Shown here: piece after piece, positions 37,099 through 47,600 of the stretch
Numbering within the stretch: the first letter of the stretch is position 1
Layout: every line of letters begins with the position of its first letter
From: Lepeophtheirus salmonis
Taxonomy: Eukaryota; Arthropoda; Copepoda; Siphonostomatoida; Caligidae
NCBI RefSeq assembly: GCF_016086655.4
Contig: NC_052131.2
Span: 12,817,940-12,881,939, forward strand
Direction: 5' to 3'
Length of the DNA: 64,000 nt
Notes under the pieces: model-generated
Seen by the model: only the letters and a program-made list of their open reading frames with translations
The model's database searches: none
What the model was told of the DNA's origin: nothing
Made by a program: the position numbers and the translations under genes

Positions 37099-37112
37099 AT
37101 TAGCCAAAAGTA
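37099..37112. repeat. Target-site duplication, right copy
   Basis: ATTAGCCAAAAGTA, identical to 33907-33920. The next few bases also resemble the left flank with one mismatch, so the true duplication may be slightly longer. Confidence 0.85.
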
Positions 37113-39239
37113 AAAAGTGCTGGAACAGTTCCCGCTATACCCTATCCAAGGCTATTTTTCTGCCTCACATTACAGAACAGTTTTGGAGTACATGCTCCAT
37201 GTTCTATATGAGGCAAACAATTAGATATTTAGAGCAATACAAGCAATAAATGAATATGAGAAAAATCCTTTGAAATATTTTTGAATATGTATTTGTTAAT
37301 TTAATACATTTTCTATGTAGAATATGCACATTGTACCCATTATATCGTAAAAAGTTGGTTTACTCTGGATAATTTTTGAATTGTACCCTGCTTTTATTCA
37401 AAGTTATTGAAAACAAAATATACTGAATTTCCCCCCTCTCCCCAATCTCAAAAAAGAAGAAGATATATTTGAGATATTGACAATAAGTATCATTTTCTTT
37501 TTTTCAAAATGTTGTGTTAGCTTCGTCAACCCTAACGAGACGAAATGGTTTCGTTAACAAAACTTTTTTCCATGACGAAGTCAAAATTCTCAAGAAGACG
37601 AAATAAAAGATAACTACGACGGAACAATGACAATGTCTGACGAAGATTAAATTATGACACTGACAAAAACTCTGACAAAAACTAATGACTTACGATTACA
37701 AACCCAAAAAATATATATGCAATTACTGATGCTTATGGTTTGTGATACAATCCCTCACATGATTTTTCTGAGATTGTGAGCGATGGGGATTTCCATACAC
37801 AAGTTCACTTGTACAATCCGTGGTTCCAAGGCTATAATGGACTTTTAGAAGGGATTTTTAATGCTCAAGGAAGCCGGGCAGTGGGTAATAATCAACATTT
37901 TGGACCAGTGGTTCACTTGTACAGTCTGGGGTGTATTATAATATATTAAAAGGGGTCCTTGAGAGTATTCAACAAAAATCTTTCATTTTTTTACTAAATA
38001 TCTAGATATTTAGAAGTCTATAATTATAAAAAGTGTAAATCGTAGTTAATTATCAAATATATTATAAGGCTAAACAATTAAAACAAGCGCTTTATTAATT
38101 CAGAAAATCACTTCCGACTCACTAACTATCGAAAATGTGTTAAATGAAATTCCTATTTTCAAATATAACTCTTCTAAAGTGATAAGATCACAGATAATTT
38201 ATAAACATATTTTGCTCGTAAGTGCTCCCATATTTATTTATCATATTTGACGGCAATAGGAGAGTTGAATATGTTTTACAGCTTTGCTGATAAAGATATC
38301 TTGAAAAGGGGACAACATTAAATTAATTATCCAGTATCGTCTTCCACTTTTTTTCCAATGACAAAAGAGTCTAACAATAATACAACCATATAAATGGACT
38401 CAGTTTCATAGATATGAATTCTTTGTTTGTTATGTACATCAATGATACTTTCGGACTCAAATCAATGAAACAATAAAATATGATATATTTGACATCTGAT
38501 ATACTATTACCTAACATTTACAAGGTTAAGAGAACTTCCCTCGGAATTAAAAAAAAATATTTAGTATATAACAGTTGTCTACAAACATGCAATATTGATT
38601 AAGATAAAAATATTATGGATATGCCTGTCCAATATTGTTTTTATTTTTTCCCTTGTCTTCTCATTAGTGTATATATTTTATTAAGTAATAAAAAGAAAAA
38701 CGTTGTTATGGAGCTAGTCCAAATCTATTTACTGTTTTATGTTCCTTAATTGTTCTCAGAAAATTAATATCAGAGTAGAAACACATCTTTTAAGGTATAT
38801 CTATATCTTAGTGTTATGCTATTTAATTATTATATTGAATCCTAACAAACAGTTTTTTACGTATCTAAATAATATGTACTTAGTAACATGATAAAGTATA
38901 TGATACTTTTAAGTCCAAGACTGTTTGGTATAAACTATTTCTTACTATACTTGTAACATACAAAGTTAAAATTTATTATTTATGAAATAGTAGAAGAAAA
39001 AATTATAACTATTTACATTTGTATCATTTATTGACTTTGATTAAAAACAATTAAAATAAACAAGAAAATGAAATGTAATTTCATTTTTTTCTACACAATT
39101 ATATCAAATAATGTAGACTTTTTTAAAACAAATAGAATATCTGCAAAAGATATGGTCATATACAGAGCACAAAGATGAAATCCGCTCCCTTTCTCGTAAT
39201 TACAAAAAAAAAAGAGCATAAATCCGTAAAATAAAAACA
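37113..39239. other. AT-rich stretch with two small repeat patches
   Basis: No gene. At 37500-37680 the words 'gacgaa' and 'gacaaaaact' recur several times, a low-complexity patch. At about 37802 and 37911 two similar segments occur in direct orientation (GTTCACTTGTACAATCCG and GTTCACTTGTACAGTCTG). The rest shows nothing recognisable. Confidence 0.45.
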
Positions 39240-39740
39240 AGGTCATTGTAGATGTTGCGGTTTGAGGCTAACTCGATACAATTGACCTCAGCTTTTACAC
39301 GGTCTCTGAAGCAGGAGCATACCTTAATGACGAGATACCTTGGCATAGAGGTGAAGTGATCCATGATAGCGGTCACCAGACTTGACTTAGTTGTGTGGAT
39401 ACGTCTATTAGTGTGTGGCAGAAGAGAACCTCATACAAAATTATCCATTAGATTAGGATTGGGGCTGCTGTGGGCAACGAGTTCTTGCTTATAAGATCTA
39501 GCCAGTTTGCATCTTGTAAGACTGGCATTTAAGATCCTTGTTAACATACCATACTTGTATTGTCAGTTTATTTCGTATTGAGACGAAATACCTCCTCGAG
39601 GAACGGTCAATGATAGTGCTCCTCTTCTCGAGGACTCCTCCTGTGACCTCTTCAACCTCTAAATAATCCTCCAGGGGGGAGTCTTGTAATCCTCCAGTTT
39701 CTACCTAGTTTCGTGTATGTGCTACAGAACCATAAAGTAC
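39240..39740 (-). pseudogene. Decayed Tc1/mariner transposase, C-terminal part
   Basis: The block stands out by its higher GC. Read on the minus strand, RIHTTKSSLVTAIMDHFTSM followed by PRYLVIKVCSCFRDRVKAEV (about 39250-39395) matches the C-terminal 'SL..AI...F..MP...V..AC.RFR.R.EAV' block of Tc1/mariner-type transposases. The central part retains only scattered similarity and no intact catalytic aspartates. Stops and shifts are frequent. Ends are approximate. Confidence 0.55.
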
Positions 39741-40559
39741 CCTTTTAAAATTCCCAATACTTTTTTACAACGGCAGTTTGAAGGAGGCTATCTACGAATA
39801 TGTTCAATGGGGGTTTCTGAAGATGATTAAACTATCTACGAATCCTTTGTTGGAACAGATTGGTAAATAAATAAATACTTTTATAGTTTAATTTTTGGAA
39901 ATTATCTACTAATGACAATATTTATGAGAGCAATTTTCTGATGACAATATTTCGCAGGAGAATATTCCTGTGAGCAATCTTCCTATAACCCTATCTTAGA
40001 TACGTATGATAAATAAACAAACAAGATCATTCTTAATATGAGGGGGTAGGAGGGATCTTTATATTAATCAACTAAATTGATCTAACTTGATTAAAACTTT
40101 TTTTTTATGATAAAAATTAATATTTTGTTTGTACATTTAAATTTATACAAAAACTTTTAATTGGATTTATAAAATAAGTAAATACATTTTCATTTATTAG
40201 AACAAATAATATAAAATAAATTATTGAAAAAAAGGTACATACTATATGTATGTACCCTACAAACCAATGTATATATTTTTTTTTTTGTTCGTGCATCCAA
40301 TTAAAACATACTAATAATTCTATAATGTATTAATGCTTTCTGCCAATAGCAATCTACATCATATTGATGCAAAGAGAGAGAAATACCCTTAACAGATTGT
40401 TAATACTTTAAACTCCAATAAAAAAAAATAATAATTATAAATAAGGCTTTCTACTCTTCCAACCTTCTACTTACCCTATTCAATGATTAATTATAGACAT
40501 AGAAGATCATAGATGAAGCGTAAGGTGGAGTTTATATTTTAAATTTGAGATTTTAGGAT
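39741..40559. other. AT-rich non-coding stretch
   Basis: No gene or clear repeat. Confidence 0.5.
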
Positions 40560-40900
40560 TTAAAAAAAAAATCAATATCAACTAAAAATTTTATGTTTCA
40601 ACACAATTTAAAGCACAAGAAGTTAAGTTAGATAAATTTACAATCGAAAATACTTTATATATTTTTTTTGTTAACGTTTGGTTATAACTGGTCAAAAAGA
40701 GCACAGATTCCCTTAACTTGCATTTTTTGGTATATGCCTATCTGTTTACTCGTAAGAGAAATATTATCGATATTGACAATTTATGTTTCCAATATCATTA
40801 ACAATGGTAAATTTAGATATTGAAGTATACAGAACAAGATAAATTACCATAAATTTGACTTTTTTTTTGACCTTTTATGGCACTTTTTAGAGATAAAAAA
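40560..40900 (-). repeat. Copy of the inverted-repeat family
   Basis: In reverse complement it shares with 43420-43590 the segments 'tctgtgctctttttgacca', 'aaaacgtt', 'taaatttat' and 'cttgt..ttt'. It is therefore a further copy of the repeat seen at 29735-30295, 31155-31735 and 43170-43790. Confidence 0.5.
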
Positions 40901-41197
40901 GCAGCCTTAATAATCTAAATTCGACTTATATTTCCAAAACCTTTATAGTAGTCATAATGAAAAACTATTATGGGGTAGTTTTAGTTTAGAAGTATCATTT
41001 TAATACAAGATTATTATGGAGTTAGCTTAAGAAATATCCCAACCTTGAGAAAATATAATGACAACACTTTCTTATATTATTTTATATAATTTATTATTAA
41101 TCTATATTTTGAACATAACGTAATACAGTTCTAATAATTTCTATTGAACATATGTTTTTAAATCATAATATTAAAAGAATATTTTTTCTTGAATCAG

Positions 41198-41287
41198 GAA
41201 TATATAAGCATCAATGATTTTCGACCAATTGGAGAAGGAATTGGAGCTGCAATTTATCAGATTTTAGAAGACCATTATATTCTTTAA
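41198..41287 (+). other. Exon-like segment 1 (possible terminal exon)
   Basis: A T-rich tract ending in CAG (41195-41197) precedes an open reading EYISINDFRPIGEGIGAAIY followed by QILEDHYIL and TAA at 41285-41287. An AATAAA word lies at about 41314. The arrangement of acceptor, frame, stop and poly-A signal is what a last exon looks like, and the peptide is not AT-driven. I recognise no protein family. Thirty codons is short and AATAAA is common here, so chance is a real alternative. Confidence 0.3.
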
Positions 41288-41453
41288 TAAGAACAACTCC
41301 ACGCTCAGCGAGATAAATAAAAACTTTTAAAGTATATGATAGTGTTTATGGCTTGTCAGTACATATCTAGATTATTCTATAGGTAAGGATTCTCTCAAGA
41401 AATGTATTTTGGATGTGCAGACATTGAAAGAGTTTCTTTGATTTTTCTGTTGC

Positions 41454-41677
41454 GAAATCTTCCAAGTTTTTGTATTTTAATTTATTTGAGAGTAAAGAAC
41501 GGAATTTCTTGAGTTTCATTACACAAACTTTGAATGGCCTTTATTTTATGACTTTTGGACTTTGAACTTAATGCACTGTGAAATAGAACTAATCCAACAA
41601 GTTCCACGGACAAGTACCATTAGTAATATTGGAAATCTTCCAAGTTTTTGTATTTAATTCATTTGAGAGTAAAGACC
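41454..41677 (+). repeat. Local direct duplication
   Basis: A segment of about 45 bp beginning GAAATCTTCCAAGTTTTTGT and ending TTTGAGAGTAAAGA occurs at about 41454-41498 and again at 41632-41676, differing by a short indel and a substitution. A 13-bp 'ccattagtaatat' also occurs at about 41618 and 41676. This points to a recent local slippage or gene-conversion event. Confidence 0.8.
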
Positions 41678-42198
41678 ATTAGTAATATAATATTTTTTTT
41701 GATTTTGTCTGAATTAATAGAGGAATATTTAAAGAGAGATTTTATTAAATTCAAGTCACGATTTGATGCACTTATGGGTTGGGAAGCAGAACTCCAGACT
41801 TGGAGTAACGCTCTTACTATAAACACACAAATATTGAGCAATCCTTGCTCATCTATGTCTGTCAATTTGAATTGAGATTGAAACATCCAAACTTTTGGGA
41901 CTATAAAACTTTTGATAGCCATCGGGCTTGGTCTATAGCAACCAAGTGATATAAATTTTACACTTTGTGGATGCAAATCACCAAGGGATATAATTACCAA
42001 ATTAAGTAATTCTTTATTCTCGTATACCGGCAGTGTATAAGTACGAAGACTAATTTTTAAACGCATATATCTCGAGGTTCCGTGACCGGAAATAAAAAAT
42101 TCTAGCACAAGTAACTCGGTAAATCTTTTGGCTTTGTTTTTTTTTCTTACTCGCATCAAACAAAGTCGTTTACGATAAATGACGAGGCCAAACGTCAT
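41659..42198 (-). other. Unexplained 179-codon open frame, antisense to a mariner leader
   Basis: This is the longest uninterrupted frame in the window (ATG at 42198, stop at 41659). The translation includes FTELLVLEFFISGHGTSRYM and KSFIVPKVWMFQSQF, with no motif I recognise. About half of it (roughly 41880-42198) lies antisense to what looks like the 5' leader of the mariner copy at 42180-42604; the rest lies antisense to exon-like segment 2. It could be fortuitous: openness on one strand may be a by-product of coding on the other. A real protein cannot be excluded. Confidence 0.25.
41728..41875 (+). other. Exon-like segment 2 (possible terminal exon)
   Basis: A poly-pyrimidine tract (41690-41715) and TAATAG precede a frame reading EEYLKRDFIKFKSRFDALMG, then WEAELQTWSNALTINTQILS and NPCSSMSVNLN with a TGA stop at 41873-41875. 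The residues are balanced and charged, unlike AT-driven frames. Its opening EYLKRDF resembles the EYISINDF opening of exon-like segment 1, about 530 bp upstream, as alternative terminal exons might. No family is recognised. The frame lies antisense to the 179-codon frame, and only one of the two is likely to be real. Confidence 0.3.
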
Positions 42199-42604
42199 AT
42201 GGTTGCCACTCTCCTCCGCGCCGGTAGGTCTGTCAAGGAGATAATCAAGGACACTGGCCTATCCAGGACTACTGTGTTCAAGGTCCACAAGCTTGTCAAG
42301 GAGGGAAAAGATCTGAAAGACCTGCCCATACCTCTGGAATCACTTAGGATTGTCTCACTGACAACATGCCGTTTTGGAGCAAAAATATTTGGCCACCTCA
42401 ATCACCTGATTTGAATCCCCTTGACTACAGTGTGGGGTGGTAAATTGAGCAAAATGCCTGTGCACCCTGCCATCCGAAGGTGGACTCATTGAAGGCCAGC
42501 GTCAATGAGCAATGGGCATCCATGGAAGACTATTATATCATCAATGTGTGTACGGCCTTCCGCCGGCGCTTTGAGGGTGTCATAGCAGATGATGGCGGTT
42601 AAAT
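42180..42604 (+). pseudogene. Tc1/mariner copy with clean internal deletion
   Basis: The plus strand opens with DEAKRHMVATLLRAGRSVKE and HTH residues IIKDTGLSRTTVFKVHKLVK (ATG at 42199). These form a well-preserved N-terminal DNA-binding domain, and EGKDLKDLPIP follows. It then jumps directly to DNMPFWSKNIWPPQSPDLNP with the third catalytic Asp intact, continues LDYSVWW, and ends with SLKASVNEQWASMEDYYI and AFRRRFEGVIADDGG. The region containing the linker, the first catalytic Asp and the QQD block is absent, with a frame change at the join. The copy looks young: flanking parts have few changes. The 5' leader probably reaches back to about 41880. Terminal repeats were not resolved. Confidence 0.85.
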
Positions 42605-43169
42605 TCAGTAATTATATTAAATTTTATACCAGAATAAATTTTCTATTATATAATTCTCAAAAAAATACGTCAAATGAACTTGATTACACATTTAATTATT
42701 TGCCACAAATAGTCCGCGTATTTATGCAACTACCGGTATATAAAGATTTGTTTCCATACATTTCTTCGCATAATCAAGGGTCTCTTGTAGCACATCATCT
42801 ACGAAACTAACTATTTCACTATTTTAAATTCCAGTATCATACTTAGATGTATTATTGGATGAACATTTTTTTTAATTTTTTTTAAAATTTGAACATCAGG
42901 AGAAGACTATGATCCAAAAGATGATTGAATGCTGTGCTTATTATTAATTCCATAATATGATGCCTACATGCGAGAGGTAAAAGTTTCTTTTCTGATGATG
43001 ATCACAACCTCTAGCAGTTCTACCCATATTTTAACTTGTTTTGTCAAAGCACATGCCTTGAATTTGATCACGTAAAATTGGAACAAAATAGCAGTACTCC
43101 AAATTTTTATCTCAGCATATAAAAAAAGAGTTATAATTATTTTACTTATTGATTAAAATTTTACCAATA
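42605..43169. other. Flank of the mariner copy
   Basis: AT-rich. A plus-strand frame to 42810 (with NELDYTFNYLPQIVRVFMQL) has no motif I recognise and begins inside the transposon's end, so it is not called a gene. Confidence 0.35.
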
Positions 43170-43790
43170 ATATTTTTTTGGATCAAGTAAAGGTCAGAGA
43201 GGGTAAATATCTTTACAATGAGTATCTCTTAATACTCAAATTACAAATTATTTAAAGGATTTAGCTTATAAAGTATTTTTTCGAAAAAAGGTTAGTAAAA
43301 GGTCAAAAAAAAGATTAAATTTATTCTAACATAATCTGATTTTTACGTTTGAAGAAATAAATTAACAAATTCCAATTGTTTAATAATAATAAATTACGAA
43401 TAAAGATATAATTTCTTTTTATCGAGCATCTGATGGAGATTCGGATAAAAATGCGATTCTAGTCTTTGCTCTTTTTGACCAAGTAGTACAAAACGTTGGT
43501 CTAAAAACTATAACGCATTTTTGATATAAAATTTATTTACTTAAATTTCTTGTTTTTTGAGGTTTGTTGTAAAACGAAGTGTTTAAATGATATTTAGGCC
43601 AAAAAACTCATTTTGGAGAAAAATCCGAAGATTTCAAAACTTTGTAGCCATTGAGCTACCTCTAAATATTTTTAAAAACCGTTGAAAATTTATATACGAT
43701 GTCTTTTGCCTAAAAAAAAATTTTACAAACCTTACAGTTCAACATTTTTAAGATTTAGAATATAAGATCCTTCCTAATGAAGTGAGTTTC
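43170..43790 (+). repeat. Copy of the inverted-repeat family
   Basis: It matches the right arm (31155-31735) in order and orientation. The best segment is 'attgagctacctctaaatattttt' near 43654, against 'gttgagccacttctaaatgttttt' near 31587; both are followed by a 'gttaacaattgt/gttgaaaattta' region and end with 'ccttccta'. It is also related to 40560-40900 in reverse. Non-coding. Confidence 0.6.
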
Positions 43791-44039
43791 ATATTATTCA
43801 TGCAATGAAATTTACATCCAATGTTCAACATAAAGATGTGGCCCATCAGAACAAAAACAAGAGATAATGTTTTTTTTCAAAATTTATCAAGAATTACCTC
43901 TTGGGCATACATGGACCATATTAAAGTCCCATAAACTAAATGAAGGTTAAAAATACCATGTTTAATCCTATGAAATTAGATTTAAAAAAAAAATGAACGT
44001 GAATTGTGAAAAAATGGTTTCAAATTTAATTTTCAAAGT

Positions 44040-44830
44040 ATACTCCTTCGCTAGCCACACATTATCCCCATCTTTCAGGCAATCATGGACGCCTTTCCAA
44101 AAAAAATTTGTTCGTTTTTGGCTGCAAAACAGCCATCAATTCATTTTTTGGCTTGCGCGTGAGAATTGAAGCGTTAATCATTGATTGCGTGGCCCACAAA
44201 CAAGTGATAATAGGAAGGCACCAAGTCTGTTGAGTAAGTTGCATGATCAAGAGGTTCCCAGTTGTATGATTCAACATGCTGGTGGGTGGCTATAGAGACG
44301 ATGGATTGGTGTGTTGTCATCAAGGAAAATTACCTTGTGTTACCTAGCTTGATATTTCCGGCATTTTTGGCGTATATCATGGTTCCAGCGGTCCGATAAT
44401 CAAACCCAATTGTTTTGTGAGTTGTTCTTGCGTTTAGCTTTCATCTTCATCGAAAAATGCCTTCAATTCGGCGTCTTCAATCTTTTTCAGGGGCCGCTCG
44501 CACTCTTCATTTCTCACGTCAAAATCACCACTTTGGAATTTTTCAAACTACCTGAAGCACTGCTTAGAGCATGCCCACTATAGGCTTTCACAAGCATTTG
44601 ATGAGCTTGAAAGGCGTTTTTCTTCAATTGGTAACAGAAAAACAATGATATCCGCACATCGTAGTTTGTAGGCACAAAATAAGACATTTTTACGAGCGAA
44701 AAAAGTACGTTGTTAAATGAAACTATACAAACAATGAGTTAAATATTATTGTCAAACGCCAAAATAAGCATTTAGATTTTTGCACCGGTTTATAATATCT
44801 AACTGGCGACCAATAGCCAAAAGTCTAATT
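44040..44830 (-). pseudogene. Mariner transposase (mauritiana-like), deleted
   Basis: The minus-strand start at ATG 44687 gives MSYFVPTNYDVRISLFF, AFQAHQMLVKAYSGHALSKQ and FEKFQSGDFDVRNEECERP. This is the N-terminal helix-turn-helix and linker typical of mauritiana-group mariners. EDAELKAFFDEDES and TQEQLTKQLGL (second HTH) follow. The catalytic centre is reduced to a short degraded stretch. The reading then resumes as LMAVLQPKTNKFFLERRP, LPERWG and CVASEGVYFEN, the usual C-terminal 'LPERW..CVA..G.YFE'. The central part with the first two catalytic Asp residues is largely missing. The right flank to about 44830 probably contains the 5' leader and terminal repeat. Confidence 0.8.
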
Positions 44831-44864
44831 TCATAAATGCATACCTTGTAATAGTTAATTTATA

Positions 44865-45839
44865 TACAGAGTAGGGAAGCAAAACAAACTCTCGAGAGAT
44901 AGATTTAAAAATACATCAATAATTTCATAATTTTAATAATTGGCAAAAAAAAAAAAAAAAAAAAGTGTGTACAAAATACGTAGACAAGGTTTTTGCAAAA
45001 CTTATTTAATTCAATATAGCCGCCATCATTATCAATCACCTGAAGGGTATGCAGGAGTTAATGGAAAACTCCTTTGTTAAGCTGTACCATGCAGTCACTA
45101 TTGAGAACTTCAATGAGTCCACATTTGGGTGTGATATCCTGTTGCTTTCATTCTCCGAATTACTCCATACAAAAAAGTCAAGTGGGGTCAAATCTGGTGA
45201 GGAAGGGGCCATATCTCTTTTGACCAGAATCGAGCCATGTTCACTCCGCATAACTTTTGGCACTTGGCTGACATGTGATAAAGGGGGCAGTCCTGAGTCC
45301 ACATGCAGTGACCCACCGGGTAATTGGTCTGCAGCCATAGCAAGATGGTGTACCTAATCACCTTAGAGTAGGCCTCCTAGTTTATTTTCTGTCCAGCATG
45401 GAAAAAAAACAGAGGCATCTTCACAATTGATCCATTTGCCTTGATCCATGTGAGAATTATCTTGTACCTTTCGAGCTTCCTGGAAACTAATCCTAAATTG
45501 TACTTTATAGCCCTTCTGATGGCCTTAGGAGCCACAGAAAAACCGATGGGGAGGTGATTCACTGACTTAGTGAAATCCTCTTTTATAATCTTCTCCAAAC
45601 TTAACAAACATTTCGTATCCTTGTTTAAATTATGCCCTCCACTTCCTGACGTCCTGCAGAAGGGTTCTCAATTTTTTTTCATCTCGTTGCTTGCTCATAA
45701 TGATGAAATTAATAGTAAAGTTTGTATATATAAAAAGGACGGCAGAAATAGAATATCAAAAAATAGTAACTAAAAATTTCCATAATCATGAGAAAATAAA
45801 TATTAATTAACAGTCCACGTTTTGCTGACCTACCCTGTA
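44865..45839 (-). mobile_element. Tc1/mariner element with matched ends and TA duplication
   Basis: A 975-bp element flanked by TA on both sides (44863-44864 and 45840-45841). Its ends are inverted: left TACAGAGTAGGGAAGCAAAA, right (reverse complement) TACAGGGTAGGTCAGCAAAA, 18 of 21 positions alike. The minus strand encodes a broken transposase from ATG 45698. A HTH part reads PKAIRRAIKYNLGLVSRKLE, then come LHVDSGLPPLSHVSQ (the 'QDSAP.H' block with an Asp kept) and DMAPSSPDLTPLDFFVWS (third Asp kept). SHPNVDSLKFSIVTAWYSLT forms the C-terminus. The first catalytic block is not found. An A run of about 20 lies near the left end. It is inactive, but the ends are well preserved. Confidence 0.85.
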
Positions 45840-45991
45840 TAGTATAATATTTTTACGGCTTATCTCTTTAAAAAAAGTAAACGATCCCCTTTAGAGTTTC
45901 TTTCCCAAGATTAACCAGAGTTTTAAATAAATGAAAAAATCACAGGATAGAAAATATTCACCTGTACAATTTGCATTTTGTTATTGCATAG

Positions 45992-46367
45992 GTAACACAT
46001 CGGGTGAAAAGTCCCAGCCTTCAGACATAGATGTTGATTTTTTATTTTTAAATTCACCAAATTTTTAATTAGTATTAAACTTAAAGCCAACTATTAAAAT
46101 TTCATGACAATCAGTTCTTTAGTTTTTATAAGTTATTGTGCTCAGTGTGATGCCACTCTTGTTATTTCCAAAACAGTGGGTCACAAACTATTTGGTGTTT
46201 TAATTTTACACTACTTCTTAATGGGAAAAATGCACTTCAAGCTAAGCAATGGCTTGAAAAGTGTTATTGGAATTCTGCTCCATAAAGCGAAAAAAAAACA
46301 CAACAATTTTGGAGGAAAAAAAACGTATTTTCTTTGTTAAGCTTGCATTTTTCAACCCATGTGTTAC
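45992..46367 (+). mobile_element. Short mariner derivative, copy 1 (about 375 bp)
   Basis: Inverted ends (left GTAACACATCGGGTGAAAAG, right reverse-complemented GTAACACATGGGTTGAAAAA) enclose a mariner 5' leader and the beginning of a transposase. The start, in another frame, reads NGKNALQAKQWLEKCYWNSA, the first helix-turn-helix. The sequence then goes directly to the right end, so the catalytic domain and most of the DNA-binding domain are lost. The second copy at 62491-62861 has the same structure and orientation, so this is a mini-element family. The open frame 46104-46340 is a shifted reading of it. Confidence 0.8.
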
Positions 46368-47255
46368 TCGAAAAACCCTATTGGGGCCAAATTAAGTCTT
46401 ATAAGTCAAATCTTTAAGTATAGATATTATTTAAGTATACCTCAATTCATACCGGAAATTGGAATATAAAGTCCACCAGTAACCAAAATATCTCTATTGA
46501 AATATTTGGTTGTATATAATGCCATTTATGATGAAAAAAATATATAATGTGATTCATTTGATCCTTTATTTTTTTTTTGGTTCAATAATGTTTTATTTTA
46601 AGAGTTAGAGTTAAATACAATTTATTCATAACCCTCCCTGATAAGTATAATTTCCTTCCATACCTTTCGTTACATATATCCAACTATATCTCTAATGGTC
46701 AAAAAAAATTGCAAAATAAACATATATCCATTATTGAAAGAATAATTGAAACAATTTTGTTTAATGATCATAGGAAAATACCTATTTTTATTTTTTTAGA
46801 TTACCCAAATTATACCTATGTATACTTTTTATTTGTTGGATGTTAAGTACATACATATAAACCCACGCTGTAGGGATGTACCTTCATATAAGATAAAATA
46901 AATAAAACTCTTCTTCATGTTTAAAGTCTATTTATTGTTGTCTAAATAATAAAAAGTTTACAGAGATGAAGTAAGAATTGAGCTAATTTACATTTTGTTT
47001 TTTTCTTACATTTATTTTGGTGTAAGGGAAATACACACACACATTTTGAAGATGTAAAACAACGAAGAAGAAAAAGAGCAAAAACAACAACAACGAAAAC
47101 CCTCTCGACCTAAAATTAACTATTAAATCTTTTTTATAGCATGTTTATGTTTAAATGTATTAACGTATTATACATAAATATATGTATGTAAAATGTACTT
47201 TGAGCACCTATCACATATGACCTCCTTCCCAGGCCATTTATAGGTAAAGGGTGTC
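46368..47255. other. AT-rich non-coding stretch
   Basis: No gene, RNA or clear repeat. Confidence 0.5.
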
Positions 47256-47600
47256 TCATTACTAGTGTGTCACTGAAAAAACAACTATGATACACCCATA
47301 AGAATAACAGTATATTTCTGGATACCCTTGGCCTGTGAAAAGGCTTGGAAGTTTACGGCAGGATTCATTAGATTTTCCCATAAACTTTCCTATGTCATAT
47401 TGTGCCACTCTGCTCCACTGGTCAGGCTGTCCTGGTTGAGGCTTTTATTCAAGGCTCTGTCCTTGTTTGTGGTAGCTCCTCCATCGGAAAGCTGAATGTC
47501 TGGATACATCAAACTGCTTTGCTGCTACAGCAACACTCAGGCCTGCCCCAAGAAGACCAACAGCACCCGTCATGAGTAACTTGTCTTGGACTTATGAAAT
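47256..47600 (-). pseudogene. Tc1-like transposase, N-terminal fragment
   Basis: Minus-strand reading: AVGLLGAGLSVAVAAKQFDV followed by SRHSAFRWRSYHKQGQSLE. This is the first helix-turn-helix of a Tc1-type transposase ('GML.AG.S...VA..F.VS.S.I.R...R....G'). KPQPGQPD follows in place of the linker 'RPRSGRP', then RVAQYDIGKFMGKSNESCRK as a weak second DNA-binding part. No catalytic domain follows. It belongs to a Tc1 group different from the mariners nearby. Confidence 0.6.

Noticed and set aside
37500..37680. 'gacgaa' word cluster as a satellite or regulatory array
   Set aside because: Spacing is irregular and the copies are imperfect; low-complexity drift is enough to explain it.
44946..44965. 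A run as evidence of a processed retrocopy
   Set aside because: It lies inside the TIR-bounded DNA transposon 44865-45839, near its left end, and is better explained as replication slippage.
45049..45357. 102-codon plus-strand open frame
   Set aside because: Antisense shadow of the transposase C-terminus (SPDLTPLDFFVWS) in the 44865-45839 element.
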